Notes: generated by a model from the sequence alone, not told the origin. Positions 19,906-32,205 are shown, counted from the first letter of the stretch. The stretch: DNA of 39,183 nt from Heterotrichella gracilis (GCA_032358255.1 JAULBX010027275.1:1-39183); one strand, 5' to 3'. Numbers and translations: made by a program.

Positions 19906-21595
19906 GGGATGCGTGATGGAAACCCTAGTTTGTGGTTTGATTGGCGCAGTGCCGATATCGAGACCTCCTCCTGGTGGTGCGCGAGGAGGGGAGTTGTGAG
20001 GAGGTGTGAGGGAAAACCCTAGCCCTGTGGGTGGAAACCCTATTTGTGGTTTTTCTCAGCCTGGAGCTGGGCGTGTGCGAGTTGGGCGCAAGGGTGAGCT
20101 GTAAAGGGGTGGGATGTAACTGCGTTTTCTGCCTCAGCTCACTGATGCCGCCCTGCCAGCCGTTTCAGTGACAAGTCAGTGATCCCTGCAGTGCCCATGC
20201 TGCACCCCAGTGGTTGCTGCTGCCCAGCATTACTGCCTGCCACTACCAGGCAGCCAGATGCACACAGTGTGGACCCTCTCAGGCTCAGTGGTCTTGCCCT
20301 ACCCTGTAAAGAGCCTTCACAGGCCACACACTCTGCAGCCGCTTGCGCGTTTGCGGACTGTATTACTAGGGGCACATGAAACACTGATATTCATGTGCAT
20401 TGACAGTGTGCAGTTGGGCGTTCAAGTAGCCTGCCAGGCCCAGGGCTGATATTTGCCCACTCACCGTGCGCAGGCAGCTGCTGTGCAGGCAATGACTGAC
20501 AACCAGCATCAGTGCATCCACCTGGGATTTTAGTCACACTACAGGACTAAGCAATATTGCACGAGCCCCTTTCCTACTACGACCGCGTCTTTTCCCCACA
20601 AAACACGACTCAGTCTTTGTTCGCCCCCGTCCTTGCAAGTGAAATTTCCTCAGGTATAGCTGTACCAAGAATATAGGGGACCGTGACTGACCACCCCATT
20701 AGGTATAGGTACGTGACAACCAGTTTATTGGACATTCTGTTACAGAAATAGCTGTCCACCAATTCTGTGCGACAGGAACAACCTTCAAAGAGGTTGCCAG
20801 GCAGGCTAGGCAGTGTGCTAAGTTCCCAACCCCATATGATACACGGTGCGCACGTGGCAAAACTGCAACAGGGTGTGCAGCGCCAGCGTGCTCGAAGGAT
20901 GCAGCAATGGAAAGAAAACTGGTGGCTGGCAGTACCTGGTAAACTCGGCTGTGACCCTACTGCTGGGTTCCAAAAGTCTGTAAGGGAAAGTATCATTATG
21001 TTGCTGTACAAATGGGGAGCATTCGTTGGTGGTTGCACGACAAAAGTTGTGCATACAATTCTACCCAACCAGGGGAAACTTCTCAACCAAAATCACACAC
21101 TACGCACCAAAGGTGTCAAGCATTTATGCTGGCAGGTCTCCAATACAAACAGTACTACGGTTATACAAGGTTCGTTCTGAGCTGCACGGTTTCAGCCCTT
21201 CTCCTTCACACAAAATATCACTGCCTATCGCCTTGGTAAAGTATTGGCAGCGCACAACACATCCCCAACAAATCAAATAGCCTACTTCACATTTCCTATT
21301 CCCACAACTTCCAAGCCTTCACAGACCCTGGTACACAACAAATAGAGACGCGCACAGCGCTACAAGTACATGTTATTCTGCCCTGCAGCCCTGGTAACCC
21401 CCAAAGACACCCACTCCGACAGAGTTGAGCAAAGAATTCTAAACAGTTCAGTAAAAAGGGCACAGCCGGTGGGCAGTAGCCACCCTATTGGAGGGCAACA
21501 AACCCCTGCTTCTGCAGAGCGCTGGTGGCTGGATGGGTACAGTATTGAGGCCTGGTGTAGTGCCATGGCCACCCAAGAGCTTTGCAGCTCTGCAC
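19906..21595. other. Convergent 3' flanks of methyltransferase (+) and DnaJ-type gene (-)
   Basis: No supported exon. Early on (19919-20045) there are repeated AAACCCTAG and TTTGTGGTTT phrases. Open frames between 20139 and 21572 on both strands have no recognisable domain and weak splice context. Confidence 0.5.
20100..20119 (+). terminator. Candidate polyadenylation signals (TGTAA twice)
   Basis: TGTAA occurs at 20100-20104 and 20115-20119, about 195-215 bases after the methyltransferase stop. TGTAA is the usual poly(A) signal of many chlorophyte algae. A pentamer is common by chance, so the call is tentative. Confidence 0.3.
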
Positions 21596-22489
21596 TCAGT
21601 AGGTCCTGTAGGGCCCCTCAGCCTTGGGGTTGACATACAGCTTGGCCTTGATTGGCACAGCAGTGCCCCCGCCACCACAGCCGTTGCAGGCCATCTTGCC
21701 AGAGCCCCTACAGCTTGCACAGCCCACGTCGTTGTCTGACCAGCGCGAGCAGAAGCACTCCACCACACCAGTGCCGCCACATGTGGGGCACTCCTGATTG
21801 GACTCCCGGTAGTTGCTCTGCAGCAAAAGGAGAAAACCAGGGTCAGCGGACAGCCACAGAACAGGGAACTTGCATGGCAGGTGGGGGTTGGAGACACCAG
21901 GCCAAGCAACCAATTCAACAGCAATTACAAGTGCAGATACGCTGCAAGTGGTGAGAGTAGGTGAGAAGTACGAAGATGCAGAGAAGGGTTCTGCACAGAG
22001 AAAGGGGTGTGGTGGAACATCAAAGATGCGAGACATCAAATATCTGGCAAGGGAAGATACGACGTGCAGACTCAGAAACGGCTGCCACCAAGCCTCTCGT
22101 ACAGTACTCCTCAGCCCAGAAACCCTAGCGAAAGAAGTTCCAAGCACAGTGAAAGTGCATGACTAGGGTCCGAGGCCCTTGCTCCAAATCGCACGTGCCC
22201 TGCATCCCCCATCCCACCCACAGAGAAGCCCAAAGGTCAAACATACCTCTTCCTCCGAGAGACGCGTGCTGACCCAGTAGGCTCCCAGCGCCACCCCGAT
22301 TGCAGAAGCTATTTGGCCCAGCGCCTGCGTGTTGGAGGCGGAGCCAAGCAGGGCAGCTGCGGCTGAGCATTGGGTCGTACTCGTGGCTCGGCTCCTGTTT
22401 CGTCGAGCGGGGGACACCAGGTTTGCTGCCAAGAACTTGTTGCCAGCCCTCAAATTGGCTGCGGGTGCGTTGGAAAGGCAGGTCTGCAT
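21596..22489 (-). CDS. Plastid DnaJ-type Cys-rich zinc-finger protein (BSD2-like)
   Basis: Two exons, 22489-22247 and 21817-21596, joined in phase 0, encode 154 residues. Exon 1 (ATG 22489) is a basic, Ser/Ala/Asn-rich leader of about 50 residues that looks like a chloroplast transit peptide, followed by a hydrophobic stretch (ALGQIASAIGVALGAYW). Exon 2 has four paired cysteine motifs: CPTC, CFC followed by SRWSDNDVGC, CRGSGKMAC and CNGCGGGG. This matches the DnaJ central zinc-finger fold without a J domain, and the xRWSDxDVGC phrase is typical of plant chaperone-DnaJ-related proteins. Relatives act as protein-folding or assembly helpers in plastids; the client here is not known. The upstream frame is open to 22855, so a longer start is possible, but ATG 22489 gives the best leader. 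Head-to-head with RPB5. Confidence 0.88.
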
Positions 22490-23377
22490 AGTGGCTGGTG
22501 GGATCAGGCGCAGGAGGCGGTGTCGAGGCTGCTTTGAGGTGTACGAGGGACGGAGGTTTTGTGTGTTCCTAGGCCGCTGGGGTTTGAATTCTACGAGGTG
22601 TGTACGGCAGGAAGGAGCTATGCGGTGTGAAAGGAGGAGCTTGAGTGGAGATCTGAAAGCAATCGAGTGGTTTAAGTGGCAGGCAGGTAGTTGTTTGGTG
22701 GCTAAAGCTGAAGCAGGTGTGGGTTTATACCAGCTGCGCTGCAAGTGGGCGAGTGGGGTGACGAGGACGCACCGATTGGCAGCGAGTGGACGTGGGAGGG
22801 TCCCGGAGGGTGGGAATTGCGTCTTATTTGTGAGGCCAAATGTGCAGGGAGCCATTTATTGAGGCGCTGCAAAGAGGGGGTGGGCACCCTCAATACTTTT
22901 AGAATGTAGAGTATTGCAAAATCGGGGGCAAAATAGGCTGTTTCAGGGGGAGTACACGGCCATCAACATCTGAGGGGGTAAAGGTTGCAAACCGCTCAAG
23001 TGAAGGAAACGTTGCAGATAACGCCAATCCACAGTGCAGTTGACAACAAATGACCTATTCCACTAGTTGAGGTTGCTGCTGCTCGAACACAGACTCAAAT
23101 TTCAGCGTGTCGGCTAATGCATGCATATAGCGCATGCAAAAGTCGCAGCCACCTTTCTAGTCCCACGCCCTTCAACTCCGTTCTCATAGTAGCTTGCTCT
23201 GCAAAGCTCCTATTGAACAAAAAACAGCCTAATGCAAACGAGCTCTGCCTGCAATAGGTGAAAACTAGTGCCAAGTTCTGGTGCTACTATTGAGGCAGGG
23301 TTCACACTGCACCAACGTCTGGGCAGTGGATCGGTCAAATAGCGAAGCCCTGGAGGGCCAAGTAGCCCTACAAAGCC
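22490..23377. promoter_or_regulatory. Shared upstream region of divergent DnaJ-type gene and RPB5
   Basis: There are 888 bases between start codons. An open minus frame runs to 22855 but has no domain. No clear TATA box. A bidirectional promoter is inferred from layout only. Confidence 0.4.
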
Positions 23378-25792
23378 ATGGAAGAACAAGTGACGAAGCT
23401 GTTCCGAATATGGAAGACCTGCCTAGAAATGCTGCACGACAGAAAGTACCTGGTGTCGCAGGTACTACTTACCTCAGGATGTTACAGTTCTCAGGCCCCT
23501 TGGCGGTTGACAGACCCTAATTTGACCACTACTCACAAAGCATGCAGCGGTGTTGTCTTAGGAAGGCTAGCACTGGGGGCAGCTAGCACCTTACAAGCAC
23601 TCTCCCACCTGCGCACCACTAGTGCCCTACCCCCACTGGGCCTTGTTTTCACCCCACGAGCTCTTACATGCAAGCAGAGCCCACAGCCTGACCCATCGCC
23701 TCCATCACAACAGCGCTTGACTATGGCCCTTGGCTTCCCAGCGGGATAAACCCTGACCTAGGGTTTCCTTTGCCCGCAGGAGGACCTAACCATGACCCGC
23801 GACACCTTCAAGGAGAAGTTTGGCGATGATCCGCGGCGAGAGGACCTCATCATCCTGGCGCCCAAGCAAGACGACCCAACGGAACAGGTGCGCTACCTGC
23901 ACCCGCTACACGCGCACCACCCACAGTCTGTGGGGCACAGGGCCAGGATGCCCATACCTGTTGCAAGGTGGCCATGCTTGAATACACGTGTAAGCTATAC
24001 CTCGTGTGTGTGGACGTGTCGTGCATGTGCGGTTTCTGCACTGCTGCCACAGTACATCCTTTTTTGGCGTTCAATTCCTCATGTGATCACGGGGGTAAAT
24101 ATCCTCCTCAACACACTCCTTCCCTGCTCTGCACGCTGGTGCTGGCGGCGCTGGTGATGACTGCATAGTAAGGGCTCATGCCCGATACATCCATGCCGCT
24201 TACGCATGCACTTCCCTCCCCTCCTGCAGGTGTTTGTGTTCTTCCCTGAGGAGGTGAAGGTGGGCGTGAAGACGATCAAGGTGAGGCCACCCACTACACC
24301 CTCAACTCTACACCTTTAAAACCCGAAACCCTGAGGAGGTCAAGGTGGGCCTGGAGATGATCAAGGTGGGAAAAGCGGGTGCTGGTGCTGCCTCCCAATA
24401 TCCCCACAGCCCCTGGGCCTCTCTGATTTAGTGCATAGACCACATGCGCCTTGATGCGGTGGTGCACGTCGCTGTGGTTGCCCATATGAAAACGACGCCC
24501 CGTGGCAATCCCTGCACCAAACACTTGCGGAGGTTGTGCTTGAGCGCATGTACAAGGACGTGCTGGGCGCCATCCCAGTCGCCCATTTGGTCCCAAGCCC
24601 AACAGGGTATTCTCTGCCAAATCCTGGATGATGCCCAATTGTAGAGGTTGTTCCTGTGGGTGCGCGCCACAAAGCAGTGCTTTGAGCCATTCTAGCTGCC
24701 CAACCCTAGCATGCCTGTGCATTGGCAATGCCTGCGTATTCAATTATGTATCCGCTTCTTGCGCAGGTTGTTGCAGAGCGCATGCGCAACGAGGCGGTTG
24801 GTCGCGCCATCCTGGTGGTCCAGGCCAACATGACGCCCTTTGCCAAGCAGTGCCTGGAGGAAATGAAGCCAAAGTACTACATAGAGCTGGTACGCTGGAC
24901 CGCCTGCTCTACGGCACGAGGTGTAGGGATAGGGCTAGGGTTCTGCCAAGCAGTGCCTAGAGGAGGTGACGCCAAAGTTTTGTAGGAGGGAAATCCTCCT
25001 GCCCTGTGTGCCTTGGGCCATGTCACCCCCTCCATTCTCTCAGACTTGCCCCATTCTCTACCTCCGCTGCACAGTTCCAGGAGTAGGAGGCTCTGGTCAA
25101 CATCAACCAAGCATACGCGGGCGCCGCACTCTTTTTTCATGATTTCCTCCCCTCTCACCCCCTACTCACCCCGTTTTCCCCCCATGCAGTTTCAGGAGCA
25201 GGAGCTTCTGATCAACATCACCAAGCACATGCTGGTGCCTCAACACCGCATCCTGGAACCGGCAGAAAAGAAGACGCTGCTGGACAGATACAAGGTAAGG
25301 GTTGAAGCTAGGTTTTAGAGTGGTGGTGCTCGCATTGGTTTGTTGAGGATGTGCAGCTATACACTGCGGCATGTATGCTAGGACGCTGGGGAGCGAAACC
25401 ACTCACAGAGCTGTACAGGGTTCAGGGATCAGGTTTGACACCGGCCAACCCTGCGAAAGGCCAAAGCCCGTGTCGTCGATCTGAAGGCGCACACACACAC
25501 ACTCCCTCTGCCATGCCAAGACCCAACTCCCACCAACCCTTTGTTCTGGCAGCATGTTTACTTACCCGTTGTTTGTGGCATGCGTCTGTGGCATGCAGGA
25601 CCACGCTGCCATCTCTATTTCTGCCCTCACTGCCCCTGTCCTCATCCCCAGGTGAAAGAGACGCAGCTGCCCCGCATCCAGTTCAACGACCCGGTGGCGC
25701 GCTACTATGGCATGCAGCGCAATCAGGTGGTGCGTATCGTGAGACCCAGCGAGACAGCGGGGCGATACGTCACATACCGGCTCTGCATCTAG
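23378..25792 (+). CDS. RPB5: RNA polymerase I/II/III shared subunit RPB5 (RPABC1)
   Basis: Six exons, all phase 0: 23378-23461, 23780-23887, 24230-24280, 24767-24889, 25190-25294 and 25652-25792. They encode 203 residues, the usual eukaryotic RPB5 length (about 205-215). Readable blocks: [22 protein letters not shown], then [16 protein letters not shown] and [10 protein letters not shown] (N-terminal jaw domain), [46 protein letters not shown], and the highly conserved C-terminal [20 protein letters not shown] with [16 protein letters not shown]5 is a nuclear subunit shared by all three RNA polymerases and forms part of the lower jaw that contacts downstream DNA. All six exons are intact and the last ends in TAG at 25790-25792. 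Introns contain decayed copies of exons 3, 4 and 5, and the 3' flank repeats the end of exon 6. Confidence 0.97.
24331..24366 (+). repeat. Decayed copy of RPB5 exon 3 end
   Basis: CTGAGGAGGTCAAGGTGGGC followed by CTGGAGATGATCAAG repeats exon 3 ([12 protein letters not shown]) with several changes and a GTGGGA donor. An AAACCCGAAACC tract precedes it. Confidence 0.88.
24944..24986 (+). repeat. Decayed copy of RPB5 exon 4 end
   Basis: GCCAAGCAGTGCCTAGAGGA and GTGACGCCAAAG resemble the exon 4 bases for [11 protein letters not shown]. It follows TAGGGATAGGGCTAGGGTT telomere-like sequence and runs into TTTTGTAGG. Confidence 0.85.
25075..25125 (+). repeat. Decayed copy of RPB5 exon 5 acceptor and start
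   Basis: After its own CACAG acceptor the copy resembles the opening of exon 5 ([13 protein letters not shown]) but has an in-frame TAG at the fourth codon. It lies 115 bases before the real exon 5 (25190). Confidence 0.9.
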
Positions 25793-26060
25793 TACGGCAA
25801 TCCAATGGGGGGAGGTGCGGGGCTCTCCTCTCAGCAGTGGGGCGACGGAGCTGCCTGCGGGGTGTGGATGTGGGACGCAGGCTACAGACCTCGGCCGCAC
25901 AGTGGCACGGTACAATGCTCCAACCGGCTCTGCATCTAGCGTGGCAATGGGGAGGGGAGGGGAGGGGCACTCCTCGCTGGCCTGGGGCGATGGAGCAGTG
26001 CGTGGCGCTCTTCACTGGCATGCGGCGCGCTACGCCGCCGTGGGGCTGTGCGACAAGAGG
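25780..26060 (+). repeat. Duplicated RPB5 3' end with stop codon and flank
   Basis: CCGGCTCTGCATCTAG at the RPB5 stop recurs near 25923-25939. Each is followed by a similar G-rich segment (CAATGGGG...CTCCTC...TGGGGCGA.GGAGC). A further segment near 26020 (GGCATGCGGCGCGCTACG) recalls part of exon 6. It looks like partial tandem duplication of the gene end. Confidence 0.7.
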
Positions 26061-28837
26061 GGCCGCTCAGTGCATGGGAGCCGGGCAGGCATGGGATGAT
26101 GGCGGTGCCTAAAGAGTGTGGATGGAGGGGGCAGGCTGTTGATCAAGGGTGCTGCGGTGGACGGCGCCAGGCCTATGGGCGTGCTGCAATGGCGCAGCTT
26201 TGAGGGGGGTGGGGTCGCCAAGGGTGGGGTGATGGCGCCTGGCCCAGCGAGGCGTCAAGGCAGTATGCCACCTCCTTCTGCGCATATACGCGCTCGGTGG
26301 GAGAGGTGCAGGAAGGTGCAGTTGGTGCGGTGCAAGGGAAGGTGCTTTTTTTGCCGAACATGTGTGATGCGGAGATTCAACCGCCTGTGACAGTGTTTGG
26401 TGGTGGTCATGTTGTAGGATTGCCATATGTAGAGGGCACGCAGGCGTGGCCATGCAGTGTCATGTCGTGACAGTATGCCTTGCACAAGTGCATGGCTTGC
26501 AGTGGATTGTAACTTTATAGGTTTGATCATCGCACACTTTCCAATTGGCAGCCTGGGGGTGCCACTGCCAGTCTACCAGGATTTGCACCTGGTCCAGGGT
26601 GGTCCAAAGGTAACCAAACTCTTGCCAAAACAGCATGGTTCATTGCGTTCCCTGACCAACGGACGTACTGCAGGGGGGAAATGTTATGCAAAGAAAGCTA
26701 TGCAGCAACACGTGTTCACGTGACATGAAACTGCCACTTGTCCTCACATGGCGCAGCACAGGAAAAGGGCGCCAAAGATCCCACTCGAGCCAAAGTGGAC
26801 TCTCAGGTGGGTTTGGGGAAGCAATAAAAGCTCCTGGGGCCTCGCCTGTTCCTTTTATCTTGTGCGTCTGCTGAAGCCAGTGAAGCATATTGTACTTCAG
26901 GCGATAGGAGGCGTGCAGGCGCTTCCTTTGCTGGCTTAAGGTGGGTGTTATCTAGGTACCAATCGTCGCGGAAACAACCCCCAGGCTGTCTGCACCATGC
27001 TCCCGGTTGGTGCACCATGGTGAGCCCACGAGATCGAGCCAAGGGTCGGTGACGCACTTACAGGTCTAGGCTGAAACCACGCTGCGTATAGCAGGTGCTA
27101 GTGGTGTTGTTGTGTGAGGTGTTGGGAGTAAGGTGTGTGACAAAAGCAGTGTACCGAATGTTGAACCCTTGCTTGCCGGTCCTCAAGCATGCGCCGTTCC
27201 TTTGTGCCTTTGGCCTCACCTGTGCTTACACTGCTTGCTAATATTGTAGGAAACGCGTCTCGGCGGGTGCTAAGCCAAGGAGGCTTTCGCCCACCATGGC
27301 TCAGGTGTAGCGCTTCCTGCCGCTTTCGACCCCACCTACCCGTCGATGCCCCGTTTTCCCTCGTTGTGCCTCACAGCCGTAGTAGGGATAGTCTTGCGTT
27401 CACCAGAAACTTCAGGTAAGTGGGATCCTCTAGCAGGGCTTCGTGTTTTGCAGAGTACGAGGGTTGCACTCCAATGCATTCACACATGGGGGGTCATAAG
27501 CCATGTCACGCTCGGGCAATCGCCGGGGTGGTGGTTCCGCACACGGTTGCGGGAGGATATTTTGCGGCTCTATAGTATTTGTCTTCGTGTGAGGAGGTTT
27601 TCGTAGAGCCGCCGCTGTTTCTTTGTTCTTTTCAATTCTATCGTGGTGCATGTCGGACCAGGTTGCCGATAGCCCGTAGGGCGTTGTACCAATTGCATCA
27701 CGTCTTGCACTGAGAGCCAATACTATAACGCAACTTCAATGGTTCTTGCCGCAGTACTTCACGTTGTGCCTCGTTGATGTGGGCGCCCAGGAAGCTTTGA
27801 AACGGGGTTGCACCACTGATGGGTTGCCGAGACTTGACATGCACCCTTCCTGCAGATAGGAACGACTAGCTATGGAAGGGGAACGTTTAGACTCTTAGAT
27901 GGCAACACCATAGACTTATTGCGCTCTGTCTTCTTGTAGAACAACCTAGTGGGTTTGTTGTTGCACCCGACATTTTCATTTTCAATGGTCATGGGGTACC
28001 CTTCATGGTCACGGGGTACCCTGCTTCGTACGAGTGCACAGACCGAACGGCCGGCCTACCCCACACCCCCGGTGGCACCGCTTGCGCAGGTTACACCACC
28101 TAACTGGATAGGGATCCAGCCTCCATCTGTTTCCCTGAGGGATCTAGTCATATGCACTGGTCCGTTCTGCGGTGGAATGGGTTGTGTATAGATCTAGATG
28201 GCCACTGGTTCCCAGCTGATCCGTGTGCAACCATCTGCAGGTGCGCCCAAAGGTCTGAAAAGCCACCTGGCCGGCCGATCAGCTATCTGTGGTGACCATG
28301 CATAACTTGCAGCATCAGTGGGGTGGTAGCCCTTCGTCAGTGGGTTCAACTGGCTTTCGTGCAAGGGTGGAAGCTATGGACACACCTGGTGGCCTTCAAT
28401 ACCGGGTGTTCCAGGGAAGGCAGATGACCCCTTTTGTGGATGACCAGCAAGGACTGGACGAGACAGTGGTACGTTGGCCTGGTTCACAATGCGGAGGTGT
28501 ATCACCTTGAACACCTTGAAGGAGTGTGCAAACATGGGCAAACCAGCTGCGCTTTAGCTGTCCACACCGCGGCTTTCCCCTGTTTCCCCGCTGGTGTGTG
28601 TCCTCGCTTATGGTGCACAGCCCACGCAATACTGTCCACGCATCAACAAAAACCGGCACACAGAACACGCCTGACAGTGACACTCACCCTAGCCTAGGTG
28701 CACCCACTTGCCCCCCATCCTTCTACACTTCTTCAGCCCTTGGCCCTTTGCAACATACGCACCACAACTTGAAACTCGTGCTAGGGTTTAGACCTTAGGA
28801 AGCCTAAAACCTGGCAGTGGCCCTGGGTGCCAGCCGC
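25793..28837. other. Gene-poor stretch between RPB5 and the RWP-RK gene
   Basis: No supported gene. Open frames near 26118-26390 and 27189-27419 have no recognisable domain. 27986-28021 holds a small direct repeat (GGTCATGGGGTACCCTTCAT / GGTCACGGGGTACCCTGC). 27949-28697 contains several adjoining open segments on the plus strand (for example RDLVICTGPFCGGMGCV and WMTSKDWTRQWYVGLVHN) that could be decayed remains of a coding element; I cannot assign a family. Exons of the RWP-RK gene upstream of its first clear exon could lie here. Confidence 0.45.
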
Positions 28838-31800
28838 ATGGTTTCGCCTGTGCCCAACCCCCACCTCCCCCCGCCTGTGCAGGCCCAAGCCCTGCACTGC
28901 AAGCTGCAGGCCAGCAATACAGCTGCGCAGGAGCTTCTGCTTATTTTCCCCCCCCTGCCGCCCATCATCAAGGACCCCTTCTTGGACCGCCAGCAGGCGC
29001 TGTCCAGCATCGCCGAACGCATGCTCCGACGCGGGATCAGCTCCAGCAACACACCAGAGGTGCTCCAGGTGATGAGGGCGCTGGACCGGGAGGTGGCTGC
29101 CATCGACCGGGTGCTGGTCCAGTGGCGGGGAGGGACCGGCTATGGTGGTGGTGGCGGTGGTGGGCGGTTCCCGGACATGTCTTCGGCGCCTGTGTCCCCA
29201 GAGCCAGCCTGGGGGGGATCCCCGGGGCCGCTGCAGGACGCGATCTTGAGGCCCCAGGCAGGGGGGGAGTTGGAGGCTGAGCTTGTGCAATACCTCAACT
29301 CCACTCGGGGTGCGGGTGGGGACGGCCTGCCTGCGGCCCCACCACCACCACTGCCCACGCACCCCCAGGTGGCCGCCCCGCCTTCCCCGTGGCTCCTCCC
29401 CACCACCCCCAGGACCCAAGACCCCCTCACCATGGCATCGGCCGCCAGCGCCGCCACCCAGTTCTATTCCACCCCTCAGGAGCAGCTCCAATTGGCAGCC
29501 AGGGCCAGCCCCCCACCCACCCATTACCTATCCTACCTGCGCATCAACGACGGGGGCACCCACCTCCCTGCATGTGGCCCACACACCCACACTCAGCCAG
29601 CAGCGCCCCAGGCCCCCCTAGATGACGCTGCAATAGGGGCCTGGCTTGACGCGGTTCTGGCCACGCCCCAGCAGGGTGGGTCAACCTTCCCTGGGGGTGT
29701 ACCTGGCGCCCTTGCCAGCGCCACCTCTGTCCACCAGGGCAACCTCAGCAGCGAGGCGATTGCGCTGCCGCCAGGCAACGTGGTCGAGGGAGGGGGGATG
29801 CCGGGTCCAGGCAGGCCGCCGCACTTCATCCCGGGCGGCAACATCACCTTCAACGGGCACCTGCACTCCGGCCAGGGCCTCGAGGACCACGCCATGCGCA
29901 GGGTGGTGGGCAGCCAAGGGGGGGTCAGCGGTGTGTGGACGTTCATCCCGGATGTGCCCACACAGGGGGGAGGCGCCACCACCATCCGCGGGGGCCCTTC
30001 ACCCTGCATGGGCGAGGAGGGGGCGGTGCCCCTGGCGGCGGCCACCACACCCACCCGCCCCCGTTCCGCCACCCCTCGGGCCCGCTCCGCCAACCCCGGA
30101 GCCACCTCCGCCACCTCCCGAGGCACCCCTCGCCGCACACCAGCCAACCGCCGCCTGGCCTTCAACAACCTGAGCGTGCGTACCCCGTTTGCGCCCACCA
30201 CCCGGGGCAATGTGCCGGCCCGCGTGGCGCCTCTGCAGCTGTCCATCGCCCAGATGGAGCGCGAGGGGTTGTTTGAGCTCAGCATCAAGGTGAGCTGTAT
30301 GTAAATATATTTATAATGTAGGGTCAAGGTGAGTGGGCCCAGTGGCCCCTGGTTGCGTGCGCATGAGGGTCACACCCCCTGCACGCGGTGAGGTTGCGGT
30401 GGGTTGTAGCCCCTTGTCGACGGCATCTTGTTTTTGCTCTTGCGGCTGCAGGGTGCGCGCCGCGGGAAAATGTGGGGATATGGGGTGGGGTGTTGCCCTG
30501 TTGCGGGTGTAGGTTCAGGGCAGGGGTGTGTTGACCTCGCGCCGGCGAGTCGCCTTGCCTTGCGTTGCGTGATTGGGCTATGTTGACATCGCTGGTGCAC
30601 ATGGCACAAGCAGTGCCAGGGCAGGGCTCTGGCTGGCGTATGGGGTGTAACGCTGACAGCCATACTGCGTAGAGTTCCACCGTTTCACGCCCACCACTTC
30701 CAAACCCTCCACCCACGCCTAGCCACCGCTTCCAACCCTCTTGCCTCCCTCTGCTCTTCCTGTGCACATCCACCCCACACTGCAACGACAGACAAGAAGA
30801 AAATAAATAGAACAGCTTTATTACTATATAAAAACAAAAGGAAATTAAAATAATTAACATTATCCGCAGGATGCGGCCACCCGCCTGGGGATTGGCCAGA
30901 CCTCCCTGAAGAAGCTGTGCAGGGATCCCAGCGTGGATATCGCGCGCTGGCCACGCGAGAAGCGCTGGCAGGTGGAGATGCTGCGCCGGGTGTGCAAGCT
31001 GGTTTTACACATGGCGGGCCCCCACAATGAGACCATGCAGGGCCTTGTCAGGGACTGCAGGGCCATGCTGGGGACGCTCGTGGTCTACACGACAGCCGTG
31101 GCGGGAAGTGCTGCACCGGTAAGGAGCCAAGTTTGGGGTCTAGGGTCTAGGGTCGCCTGTTTAGGGTTTGTGGTGGCCAATCCTGAACCCTGTTCAGAGA
31201 GATGCTGGAGTTCCCGTGGTGGTAATTGCCGCAGCTCTTGGTAAGATAAGGTGGCAAGGGAACAGGCTAATTTCTTTTATTCAGGGTTTAGTGATTGCGG
31301 TGGCCAATTACTGTACTGTGCGTGCCCTTGGAGACATAAATCCACCCGTTTCACCGACATAGGAGGCCGCATTCATGCACCCACGCCCTTTACAAGGCGC
31401 TGTGTCCCTGCTGTCTGTCCAACTTTTACGCCCCACATTGCTGACCGTATTACGATCCACCTGGCGGGAGTGGAACATCCACGGGACCCTAGAGCAAAAC
31501 CCTAAACCCTGAAGCAAACCCCTGCATCCCCTTCTTGCTGACGGCCAGCGTGCCCCCCCGTGCTTCAGATCTACAGAGAAAAAACCCTCCCCAAGGATGT
31601 CGCCGCCTTCCGCCAGAGGCTCTTCAACACCCGCACCAGGCTGGGCAATGATGGTACGTACACAGCAAGAAAAGCACGATGAAATTTTGTAAGACCACGT
31701 TATCCCAAGATGCATTTATGTCCCTTTGCCCACAGCGCACCTCCACACATGTATCCTGCCATGCGCATATTCTGGGTGCCTGTGAGCGAGCCAATGCATG

Positions 31801-32205
31801 GCCCACCTGGAAGCTGACCTTTAAGGAAATCATTGTTTATTGGCAAAATAGATAAATGTGAAGAATAGAAAAACTGATTTATAAGCCCTTTGCTACAGGT
31901 AAAGGGCAGCAGCGGTCCATGCAGGGGAGCATTGCATTAAATCCAAAACATGTGCCTGTGTCACATCCCCATGGCAGCGCTCCACCAAGGGGAGCATTGC
32001 AGTAAATGCTACTTCCTGAACCTCTGTTCTTGTCACATCCCAGCAGCGCATGTGAACGCCTGCGGTGTGCCCTTGCCCTCACGCCCCTAACCCCTGTGCA
32101 GGCGAGTACGCCTCCCGCTTCGGCAATGCAGGGGCCATCTCCGAGCTGCTGGCTGCGCTGAACGTGCTGGGGAGCGATGCAAAGGCAGGACCTGAGGGGG
32201 TGTGA
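28838..32205 (+). CDS. RWP-RK domain transcription factor
   Basis: Exons 28838-30289, 30870-31118, 31569-31653 and 32102-32205 join with consistent phases (0,0,1) to about 629 residues. The first ATG in the large exon is at 28838; the frame is open further upstream, so another 5' exon is possible. Exon 1 is a long Pro/Gly/Ala-rich region with an early helical part (residues about 45-90). The exon 1-2 junction forms the DNA-binding domain: LFELSIKDAATRLGIGQTSL, then KKLCRDPSVDIARWPREKRW. The hallmark RWPxRK appears as RWPREK. RWP-RK proteins in plants and algae control nitrogen responses and gamete/sex programmes; no PB1 domain is visible, so it is closer to RKD-like than NIN-like types, but its target is unknown. 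After the domain, exons 2-4 give a helical tail ending in TGA at 32203-32205. Confidence 0.85.

Noticed and set aside
20610..21180. Open frames of about 137-158 codons on both strands
   Set aside because: No recognisable domain, biased composition or splice context. They lie in the 3' flank between two convergent genes and overlap one another.
25351..26112. Open frame of 253 codons overlapping RPB5 exon 6
   Set aside because: It is out of frame with the conserved RPB5 end and runs through an intron and the duplicated 3' flank; no domain.
29593..30327. Long minus-strand open frame (244 codons) opposite RWP-RK exon 1
   Set aside because: It is the antisense shadow of the GC-rich coding exon. 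The plus strand carries the RWP-RK domain continuation and proper splice sites.
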